Below are positions 26,772 through 33,785 of a stretch of DNA of 46,637 bases, one piece after another (position 1 is the first letter of the stretch; each line of letters starts with the position of its first letter). Source of the DNA: an uncultured Muribaculaceae bacterium (lineage in GTDB: Bacteria; Bacteroidota; Bacteroidia; Bacteroidales; Muribaculaceae); NCBI GenBank assembly GCA_910584185.1, contig CAJTYC010000008.1, forward strand, positions 1,079 to 47,715, read 5' to 3'. The notes beneath the pieces were generated by a model that was given only the letters and a program-made list of their open reading frames with translations, ran no database searches and had not been told where the DNA came from. The position numbers and the translations under genes are program-made.

Positions 26772-27413
26772 ATGAAAAAGCTATTTGCAATCATGCTCGC
26801 GGTTTTAGTATCGCTGGGCGGAGTGGCATATGCCGCCAACACATCCAAACAACTTCAGAAAGCACGCGACAAGCAGAAGAAGGAGAAGATGAAACAGTTC
26901 AAGAAAGAGAAGTGGACTGTATTCGGCACATCGCAGACTATCGACGTGGCTCTGCTCTCACACTACGACAAACTCGAGAAGCTCGGTGACGACGCCCATG
27001 AGATTGTAGGTCTTGCCAGCAATTTCAAGTCTAAAAATGTAGGTGTGGCAACAGCCGAGAACAATGCCTGCATCGAGTATGCCAAGGAGGCGGGCAGCGA
27101 GCTTCAGGGTCGCATCGCCACTGACCTTTTCGGCAGCGGTTCGGATCCCGACGGTGAGTTTGACCATTTCTATCAGGCTTTCGAGCGCGGTGTGCAGAAG
27201 GAAATCAAGGGTGAGCTCAAGAAAAGCTTCAGCATCATTCACGATAACGGCAACGGCACCTTCGAGCTCCAGACATTCTATATCGTAGATGAAAGCGGTG
27301 CGCAACGTGCACGCATGAAAGCCCTCGAGGCAGCTCTCAAGGAGAGCGAGGTGGCACAGAAACATGCCGACAAAATCTCCGACTTCGTAAAAGGTGGCAT
27401 CAACGCCAACTGA
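26772..27413 (+). CDS. Small secreted LPP20-like protein of the cluster
   Basis: The 213-residue protein has a signal peptide (about 1-21, GGVAYA) followed by a very Lys/Gln-rich helix (about 25-48). The rest resembles a compact alpha/beta domain: NNACIEYAKEAGSELQGRIATD near 100-120, FDHFYQAFERGVQKEIKG near 130, then FELQTFYIVDESGAQRARM near 165. The pattern of an 'A-x-x-A-x-x-LA-x-x-I' helix followed by a 'xxYxLYxxxxxxxxx-x-xA' strand resembles LPP20-type lipoproteins, but the match is by eye and no lipobox is present. It has no recognised catalytic motif. It sits between the DUF4384 gene and the transglutaminase-like gene in the same orientation, so a shared role with them is inferred. Confidence 0.6.
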   Translation: MKKLFAIMLAVLVSLGGVAYAANTSKQLQKARDKQKKEKMKQFKKEKWTVFGTSQTIDVALLSHYDKLEKLGDDAHEIVGLASNFKSKNVGVATAENNACIEYAKEAGSELQGRIATDLFGSGSDPDGEFDHFYQAFERGVQKEIKGELKKSFSIIHDNGNGTFELQTFYIVDESGAQRARMKALEAALKESEVAQKHADKISDFVKGGINAN

Positions 27414-27512
27414 TTTTTTAATAGTCAGTTTTAGTCTTAAAGACTGACTTGATTCTCAGTGACGTCAGGCTTTGCGGCCTGTCGTCTCACCAACTGAAAA
27501 ACTCTCTACGAT

Positions 27513-29030
27513 ATGAGAAAAGCCATGATAATATTGGCAGCGTGCAGTCTGCTGACACCCGTCGCAGCACGCACCACCAAGCAGCAACCCTCCACACCGG
27601 GCAAGTTCAAGGAGTTTCGTGACAAGATGCTCGGGAATTATAAGGACTACCGCGACAAGGTGCTCGATAATTACGACAAGTTTCTCGATGGCGTATGGAC
27701 CGAGATGGCCACATTCAAGGGTGAGGAATATAATCCGAAGCCAAAGCCGAAGCATGTGCCGGAGCTGAAGCAAAAGGAGACACCGGCAGTGCTTCCGGTG
27801 CCGGATGAGCCTGTACCGCCCCCTTCCGAACCATCATCACCCTCTAAGACATCACCCTCCTCACCGGAGCGCGGCACTACTCCTTCAAACGCTACTACAC
27901 CTTCAAGCACCACAACGCCTTCAGCAGCTATCGGCACACCACTCAGCTTCGACTACCATGGCATGCAGATGCAATTGCCGGCCCTGGGCGTGAGCCTGAT
28001 GGGTGCATGTCGCGACAAGACCGATTTCGCCGCCCAATGGCGCAACCTTGCGCGTGCCGACTTCGCCGGCGACTTCATATCTGCTGTAAGGAGGCTCTCC
28101 GACGAGTGCAAGCTCAACGATTATCTCACGTTCGACTTGCTGATGGGCTATGCCGGCCGCATGTTTCCCGACGTTGACTCATCGTCGCGTGCGAGCTTCG
28201 TGCATTTCATGCTCAACAATATGGGCTACGACGCAAGGTTGGGAATCACCGACAGCGGTGTGACGATGCTCATGCTGCCATTAAAGCAAAAGATCTTCGC
28301 ACGAGCATTCATGGAGATTGATGGCCAGAGATACTATGTGTTTACCGACGACAAGCACACACCGGCCGACATAGGAGGTTATATCAACACGTGCCAGCTG
28401 CCGCGAGGCGTGGATGCCGGCAACCATTTCGACCTCACAATCCCCGCCGGACTCAACCTCCCCTACAAGGCCCATCCGTTTGAAGTGAATTTTGGGGGTA
28501 TGCAGCTCAAAGGAGAGGTTAACGCCAACCTCATGCCCCTGCTATACAGGTATCCGCAGATGCCGATGGGCGACTACGCCTCATCCACGCTGATGCCCAC
28601 GCTGCGCGAAGACCTGGTGCGCCAAGTGAAGACGCAACTGAGCGGCATACCGCAGCTCGAGGCAGTCAACACACTGTTGGGCTTTATACAGCGCGGATTC
28701 GAATATGCCACCGACGAAGAGCAGCATGGCTTCGAGAAGCCCTACTTCTTGGAAGAGACACTATATTATCCGAAATGCGACTGCGAAGACAGGGCAGTGA
28801 TGTATGGCTACCTGCTGTCGAAGGCACTCGGCGTGGAGAATCACCTGATATTCTATCCCGGCCACGAATCGGTGGCAGTAACCCTCGACACCGACATAGA
28901 AGGCGACAACTACACCTACAAAGGGAAGCGATACATGATCTCCGACCCGACCTTCATAGGAGCGGCCACCGGCGTATGCATGCCGCAATACAAAACCACC
29001 ACCCCAAAGATTGACTACGTGTACAGATAA
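27513..29030 (+). CDS. Secreted transglutaminase-like cysteine protease
   Basis: Transglutaminase-like proteins use a Cys-His-Asp triad for proteolysis or for amide transfer. The 505-residue protein has a signal peptide (about 1-19, TPVAA). An N-terminal amphipathic region has a repeated pattern, KFKEFRDKMLGNYKDYRDKVLDNYDKFLDG (given in two parts: FRDKMLGNYKDY and RDKVLDNYDKFLDG), then a Pro/Ser/Thr linker (about 75-145). The C-terminal catalytic region has CDCEDRAVMYGYLL with likely nucleophile Cys424, FYPGHESVAV with His451 and ISDPTFIG with Asp478. The spacing fits the transglutaminase core. It is the last gene of the cluster, 99 bases after the LPP20-like gene. The gap contains a small hairpin around 27423-27449. 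I infer an envelope peptidase or crosslinker; its substrate is unknown. Confidence 0.82.
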   Translation: MRKAMIILAACSLLTPVAARTTKQQPSTPGKFKEFRDKMLGNYKDYRDKVLDNYDKFLDGVWTEMATFKGEEYNPKPKPKHVPELKQKETPAVLPVPDEPVPPPSEPSSPSKTSPSSPERGTTPSNATTPSSTTTPSAAIGTPLSFDYHGMQMQLPALGVSLMGACRDKTDFAAQWRNLARADFAGDFISAVRRLSDECKLNDYLTFDLLMGYAGRMFPDVDSSSRASFVHFMLNNMGYDARLGITDSGVTMLMLPLKQKIFARAFMEIDGQRYYVFTDDKHTPADIGGYINTCQLPRGVDAGNHFDLTIPAGLNLPYKAHPFEVNFGGMQLKGEVNANLMPLLYRYPQMPMGDYASSTLMPTLREDLVRQVKTQLSGIPQLEAVNTLLGFIQRGFEYATDEEQHGFEKPYFLEETLYYPKCDCEDRAVMYGYLLSKALGVENHLIFYPGHESVAVTLDTDIEGDNYTYKGKRYMISDPTFIGAATGVCMPQYKTTTPKIDYVYR

Positions 29031-29108
29031 GACAATCATATATAAACAGGACTAACATATAAATAGAACCAACATCACAAAAATAGAGAAAAGCATCAAC
29101 ATAGCCGG

Positions 29109-29645
29109 CTATTTCTTGTTATACAACCGCAGGCACAAGTATATTGCTGTGCCGGCTATGATTAGCAGCGGCAGGATGCTCCATAGTATGTGTCGTGCGG
29201 CCGCGGTGGAATTGGTGGCGGTTTTCTCTTCTGAAATGCGGGTCTGCATTGCTTCGGTGTGCATTGTGTCTTTCCGGTGGGCGTTTCTTTCCCTTTGGGT
29301 TATCGACTTGCTCTCCTTGCTCACACTCCCTTTTATGGCCTTGATGCGTATTTGCCCGGGGGTGTCAGTCTGATGCGCCGGAATTGTTATCTCAAGCGTG
29401 TCGAAGTCTAAGTGCAACCGGGTGCGCAGTGAATCGCTTACCGCCTCGGTGATTCGCAAGTCACTGACACTTGATGAAGATGTATCGGCTTGCTCCATAG
29501 CCTGTATGCTCCTTGTGGGTCGGCATGAACCGAAGAGTTCTATGACCGCGAGGAAGAGCAGAAACATAAGCAGATTACGCCCTATGATCCATGGCCAGCC
29601 GGATGTGCCTATTTTACGGAAGTTTAGTTTTTGCAGCTGTTTCAT
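29109..29645 (-). CDS. Small membrane protein of unknown function
   Basis: Starting at the ATG at 29645 (a TTG at 29660 is also in frame) the protein has about 178 residues. It has an N-terminal membrane segment (about 20-40, NLLMFLLFLAVIEL) ending in FGSC, which could be a weak lipobox. A polar helical middle (about 50-145) follows, rich in Ser, Thr, Glu and Arg, then a C-terminal membrane segment (about 148-170, HILWSILPLLIIAGTAIYL) and the basic end RLYNKK. No family is recognised. The two-anchor layout with a coiled middle is reminiscent of phage spanins or holin-associated proteins, but this is speculative. It lies convergent to the transglutaminase gene with a 78-base gap. Confidence 0.6.
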   Translation of the reverse strand: MKQLQKLNFRKIGTSGWPWIIGRNLLMFLLFLAVIELFGSCRPTRSIQAMEQADTSSSSVSDLRITEAVSDSLRTRLHLDFDTLEITIPAHQTDTPGQIRIKAIKGSVSKESKSITQRERNAHRKDTMHTEAMQTRISEEKTATNSTAAARHILWSILPLLIIAGTAIYLCLRLYNKK

Positions 29646-29673
29646 GTCGTAATATTTCAAATTTATTTCGGCA

Positions 29674-29704
29674 CAAAGTTAGTGCCACGGGTGTAAGCGG
29701 CAAC
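29674..29704 (-). promoter_or_regulatory. Putative promoter for the small membrane protein
   Basis: On the minus strand the -7 box TAACTTTG (29674-29681) is good, but the -33 box is only GTTG (29701-29704), with a 19-base gap. The predicted start, about 22 bases before the ATG at 29645, supports that ATG. Confidence 0.5.
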
Positions 29705-29803
29705 CATATTCCAACACAACCCGAAATCTATATCGAGAGGCATAATAGAACCATTATGATAAGCGTTTTGTTATAACATAAGTACTAAAATATATAATCT
29801 GAA

Positions 29804-30364
29804 ATGGAAAACAAGAAATCAACTTTAACAAAAGAGCAGCGACTGAGCACGTCGCTCTCCACAGAACTTCGCGACCTCTTTGTGCGCCAGCTCCAGCATG
29901 AGCTTAAAAACTTTGCACTTTACAACAGTTTCTCAGTATATTACAGCTGCAAGGGCCTCGAGAAGCTCGGCAAGTACTACAAGGCACGTGCCGACGAAGA
30001 GCTGATGCACCAGGAGTGGATTATGAATTATCTCTCCGAATGTGACGTGCAATTTGAATATCCTGCAATCCCGGTCAACGAGACCCGAAAGCTCGATGAC
30101 GACGTGACAGCCTTCCGCCTCACCGTGGAGCGCGAGGTGGAGACCACCGGCATGATCAACGAGATTGCTGACACAGCATTCGAACAGCGCGACTGGATGA
30201 CCCTCAGCTTCCTGCTCGGCACTTTCAACAATGCACGACTGATTCCGGAGCAGATTGAGGAGGAATCACTCTCACGCACGGCCCTCGACATAATGATGAC
30301 CGACGACCACATCCTGAAGAAGGAAAACCAGGTCTACGACCTCTACTTCGCCAACAAGAAGTAA
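29804..30364 (+). CDS. Ferritin (non-haem)
   Basis: Ferritin oxidises Fe2+ and stores it as ferric mineral within a 24-subunit shell in the cytoplasm. The 186-residue protein has the four-helix ferritin layout. Ferroxidase-type residues are visible: E33 (LQHELKNF), E66 and H69 (ADEELMHQEW), E113 region (EREVETTGM) and E149/Q150/E153 (LIPEQIEEES), which corresponds to the E-Q-x-x-E stretch of bacterial FtnA. It carries about 15 extra N-terminal residues relative to typical bacterial ferritins. The promoter is not clear; TTTTG occurs near 29766 and an AT-rich stretch near 29790. It is a single gene followed by a REPIN-like repeat. Confidence 0.92.
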   Translation: MENKKSTLTKEQRLSTSLSTELRDLFVRQLQHELKNFALYNSFSVYYSCKGLEKLGKYYKARADEELMHQEWIMNYLSECDVQFEYPAIPVNETRKLDDDVTAFRLTVEREVETTGMINEIADTAFEQRDWMTLSFLLGTFNNARLIPEQIEEESLSRTALDIMMTDDHILKKENQVYDLYFANKK

Positions 30365-30410
30365 AAGCTTGGCTTGCAAAAGCAAAACTCACAAAAGTAT
30401 AACCAACAAA

Positions 30411-30625
30411 AAGGCCTACGGCCTTTCACAGAACAAAAGCTGCCACAAAAGCGAACTAAAGCAACAACGCAAGTGGAAGCACCAATGCGAGCGCAAGCAC
30501 CAATGCGAGCGCAAGCAACCTTTGAAGCAACCTTTAGAGCGGGTGCCGATGAGCGAGAGAGGGTGCTGATTAGCGTGCGCGAGCTTAAGCCGTCAGTTTT
30601 TGTTCTGTGAAAGGCCGCAGGCCTT
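30411..30625. repeat. REPIN-like inverted REP pair next to a transposase gene
   Basis: Two 28-base elements face each other (30411-30438 and 30598-30625) and are reverse complements with one mismatch. Each also forms its own small hairpin (AAGGCC-TAC-GGCCTT and AAGGCC-GCA-GGCCTT). Between them lie direct repeats of an 18-base unit (GCACCAATGCGAGCGCAA, twice in a row from about 30480). The inner sequence partly folds on itself. The arrangement, two REP hairpins in opposite orientation beside a RAYT gene, is what defines a REPIN. Confidence 0.75.
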
Positions 30626-30648
30626 GCCTATTCCTAATATCCCCAACT

Positions 30649-31551
30649 ATGGCCAAGTCAATGAAGCGCCGCTGCCTGACCCATGACTACCGAAGCCGCA
30701 GCATATACATGATCACCATAAGCAAGGCTCCTGGCATACCCAACTTCTCCTAAGTCTACGGGGACCCTCAACGCGGCACAACGGCTTGCCATGTCCGCTA
30801 CTTTCCTCTCGGTTGCCTTATCACGGAGCAGTTGAGAAGCAACATATCTTCATTTCGAGATGCCAGGAATCTCCAATATATCATCATGCCGGACCATATC
30901 CATTTCGTGATCTTCATAGAGAAAGATGTGGATTACCATGTAGGCGAACTGATAAATGAGTTCAAATCAAATTGCACGCGCCAAAACAGCATGCAGCCAA
31001 TCTTTGAAGAAGACTACAACGACCGTATATGCTGGCGCAGCAATCAGCTCGACCGCATGATAAAATATGTGCGCTACAACCCTCGCCGACTCCTGATGCG
31101 ACGGCTGCATCCGGAGTATTTCCGAAGTCGACACTATGTGACAATCGGTGGCAAAAACTACGAGGCTTATGGCAATCCGATTCTCCTCTCCCACCTCTCA
31201 ATTGCCGCAGTGCGTATAAGTTCCAAATATACCCCCGATAGGCTTGCTGCGCTACTCCGTCTATGGGAGGAGGTGATACGTCAGACCGGAGTTCTCGTGT
31301 CGCCCTTCATAAGCCAAGCCAAGCGCGCCGTGCGCGATAAGGCGATAGCCAACGGATGCTCGCTCATTTATTTCACCAAGGCAGCATTTGGAGAAAAATA
31401 CAAACCGCAAGGCGAACTTTTTGATCTTTGTGCGCAGGGTAGACTATTGCTGATCTCACTTGGTGATGAAGCTGACTCCACACCTTCGATAACCCGCCGC
31501 GAGGCAATGCGCATGAACGAACTTGCCCACTTATTGGTAAAATCTCTTTGA
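30649..31551 (+). pseudogene. REP-associated tyrosine transposase (RAYT), broken by one in-frame stop
   Basis: RAYTs are Y1/HUH single-strand transposases of the IS200/IS605 kind that mobilise REP sequences. From the ATG at 30649 the frame reads RSRSIYMITISKAPGIPNFS, then hits TAA at 30751-30753 (codon 35), and continues open in the same frame with VYGDPQRGTTACHVRYFPLG to 31551, 300 codons in all. The HUH motif is MPDHIHFVI with His83 and His85. The catalytic-tyrosine region is YVRYNPRRL. After about residue 170 the protein has an extra domain with TGVLVSPFISQAKRAVRD and FDLCAQGRLLLISL, which recalls a Rossmann-like DprA/SMF-type segment. A restart at GTG or ATG downstream would miss the N-terminal strand, so a functional product is doubtful. 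Just upstream is the REPIN pair. Confidence 0.85.
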
Positions 31552-31702
31552 CCTTCTCAAAGCTACTCAGAGAATTTGATGCAGCTTTTGGATTTTCGTG
31601 CGATTGTCGTTAACACATTTTAACTAAAGTTGCTACAATATGTTTTATTGCGTTATCACATTGTGTTAAAATATATTATGTGGAGTATTTTTTAATATAA
31701 AT

Positions 31703-31733
31703 TTTGTTGTTTTGAATTTATTTTGTAAATTTG
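31703..31733 (+). promoter_or_regulatory. Promoter for the secreted protein at 31851
   Basis: TTTG (31703-31706), a 19-base gap and TAAATTTG (31726-31733). This sits in the 299-base gap after the transposase remnant. The gap also carries TTAACACA (31610-31617) facing TGTGTTAA (31662-31669), a possible operator, and a leader with 9-base ACAACATAA repeats (31822-31839). Nothing else is recognised there. Confidence 0.72.
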
Positions 31734-31850
31734 CTGCATATCGCTTGGTCAATCACACTTGTGCTTATATAATGAAGTCTTGATGATACTACATGAAAAC
31801 AACATAAAAAAATAACAAAAAACAACATAAACAACATAAACAACAACAGC

Positions 31851-33710
31851 ATGAAGAAAATTTACGCTACCTTTCTCGCGGGCCTTGCCTGCTTAACAGC
31901 CTTCGATGCATCGGCGGCATATAAGGTGACAGTCGAAGTGGACAATCCCGAGGCTGTAGAGCTCAAACTCAGCAATGGCACACCCATTGCGCTCACCAAT
32001 GGTGTCGGTGAAGCTGAATATGACAGCTACAATGCAATCAACATCACAGCCACCGGAGATTACCTTATTTCGGATGTGAAGTCTAAAACCCCCTCTTCCT
32101 CTACGTGGAACCCGGAGTACATCTACAATCCGAAAAATCATTCACTCACCATTTCTCCTTACACCGATGGCTACAGCTACAAGATTGAGACCGCCAATCT
32201 CGCGGCTATGCGCACCGCTTCGGTGACACTCAAGGTGGATGAGCCTTCGGCAGTGGCGCTCACCCGCAACTGGACTCAGGAGACACTTACCCCTACCGAA
32301 ACAGAGACAGTGGTAAAATATGTGCCGGGTAAGGAGACTCCCTTCACACTTCGTTCGGTAAGCGGAAAGAACTTCTACAAGGTGACTGTGGGAGAGACAG
32401 AGATTCCGGGCAGCTACGGCAGCTATTACCTGAACAACATCAACGATAGTGACGTGATAGATGTGCAGGTGAATTATCCCGACATCAAGAAGCAGCTCAC
32501 ATTTAACCTCTCAGACGGTTGCAAGGATGGTTTCATCACAGGTGTGACCGTGGATGGAGCAGACCTGGAAAACTGGCAGAACGCAGAGGTGCAGCTCGGT
32601 GCCACTGTGGCTGTATCATTCAACCAGAGAGGTTACAAGATTACCAAGTTCGACATGAACGGCAAGACCATCTCGACCTACGGCTCATACTATAGCCCTT
32701 ACTCGTTCACCATGATGGACGACGTCACCTTTGACGTGGAGGCAGAAGCTTATGCCAAGGTGCCGATGACAATCAAGGTGGCCAAGGCCGAATATATCGT
32801 GGCATACACAGGCTACAACCAGTCGAACGCCATTGCGCTCAACGACGGCGAGACAACCATCCAGCTTATGGAAAACGAAGGCCCGCTCAAGATTGTGGCA
32901 TCATCGCTCGCTACCATCTCCTCCGTGACCCAGAACGGCTCTCCCCTCAGCAAGGACTACAGCAACATATATAATGTGCCCGTAGTGGAGAACTCCGTAA
33001 TCGAAGTTACCGCCGAAGAAATCAGGCGCGATGACACATTCGTGTTCTACTTCGACAGTCCGGCCAAGGCCAACGACCAGACTCAAGGCCTGTATGGCTA
33101 CTCTCTGCGTGCGGTGAACTCACGCCGCGAGGTGACGCTCACCGAGGGTTACAACGAGGTGAAATATGGCACAGCGGTCGACGGCCAGTTTATGTTTACA
33201 GTCAACAACGGCAAGACCGACAATGTGTTCCTATATGTAAACGGAGAAATACCGAGCTTCACGAGCGACTACATGAATTACTACTTCACTCCCGAGAACG
33301 GTGATGTGCTGAAATGCTTCGTAGGCGAACGTCCGGCAAGCTACTCACTGACATTTGACGTTGAGGCTGAACTTACCCCTGAGGTAACAGTAGACAAGAT
33401 TACCACTCTCGACTCACTCGAAGGGATGACAGTGCTTCAGGGCACAAGCGTGAGCATTGCCCCGGCTAAAGGCCAGTCATACACGGTCAAGGCCAACGGA
33501 CAGTCAGTGACAGCCGAAGAGGGAGTGTTCAACCTCACAATCAATGCCGACACCGCAGTGAAGATAGAGAAAGATGACTCCGCTGTAATCGAGATTGAGA
33601 GTGACGAAGCAAGCAAGGAAGTCTACAACTTGCAGGGCATGCGCGTAAACCAGACTAACCTTCCCGCCGGCATATACATTATAAACGGCAAGAAAGCAAT
33701 AATCCGTTAA
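31851..33710 (+). CDS. Secreted beta-rich protein with sorting-like tail
   Basis: The 619-residue protein has a signal peptide (about 1-22, FDASAA). It consists of repeated domains of about 90-100 residues, each with a strand pattern like 'Y-x-V-x-V-x-x-x-x-x-A-V-x-L' (KVTVEVDNPEAVELKLSNG; SVTLKVDEPSAVALTRNW; MTIKVAKAEYIVAYTGYNQ). These look like bacterial Ig-type or similar beta domains. The C-terminus (EVYNLQGMRVNQTNLPAGIY followed by INGKKAIIR) is a clear Por-type sorting-like tail. No catalytic motif is seen. A surface or outer-membrane-vesicle role is inferred. It is the first of three secreted-protein genes in the same direction; the promoter is at 31703-31733. Confidence 0.8.
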   Translation: MKKIYATFLAGLACLTAFDASAAYKVTVEVDNPEAVELKLSNGTPIALTNGVGEAEYDSYNAINITATGDYLISDVKSKTPSSSTWNPEYIYNPKNHSLTISPYTDGYSYKIETANLAAMRTASVTLKVDEPSAVALTRNWTQETLTPTETETVVKYVPGKETPFTLRSVSGKNFYKVTVGETEIPGSYGSYYLNNINDSDVIDVQVNYPDIKKQLTFNLSDGCKDGFITGVTVDGADLENWQNAEVQLGATVAVSFNQRGYKITKFDMNGKTISTYGSYYSPYSFTMMDDVTFDVEAEAYAKVPMTIKVAKAEYIVAYTGYNQSNAIALNDGETTIQLMENEGPLKIVASSLATISSVTQNGSPLSKDYSNIYNVPVVENSVIEVTAEEIRRDDTFVFYFDSPAKANDQTQGLYGYSLRAVNSRREVTLTEGYNEVKYGTAVDGQFMFTVNNGKTDNVFLYVNGEIPSFTSDYMNYYFTPENGDVLKCFVGERPASYSLTFDVEAELTPEVTVDKITTLDSLEGMTVLQGTSVSIAPAKGQSYTVKANGQSVTAEEGVFNLTINADTAVKIEKDDSAVIEIESDEASKEVYNLQGMRVNQTNLPAGIYIINGKKAIIR

Positions 33711-33785
33711 TTTTTCAACATATGGCATATGCCGACACTACAGCAGGTGCCGGCGTATGTCATGTATACAAATCTGCAACTTGAT

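Noticed and set aside
30369..30610. Two small plus-strand frames after the ferritin gene
   Set aside because: They translate the REPIN and its inner direct repeats, giving repeated Cys-Glu-Arg-Lys or Met-Arg-Ala units; no start signal or family.
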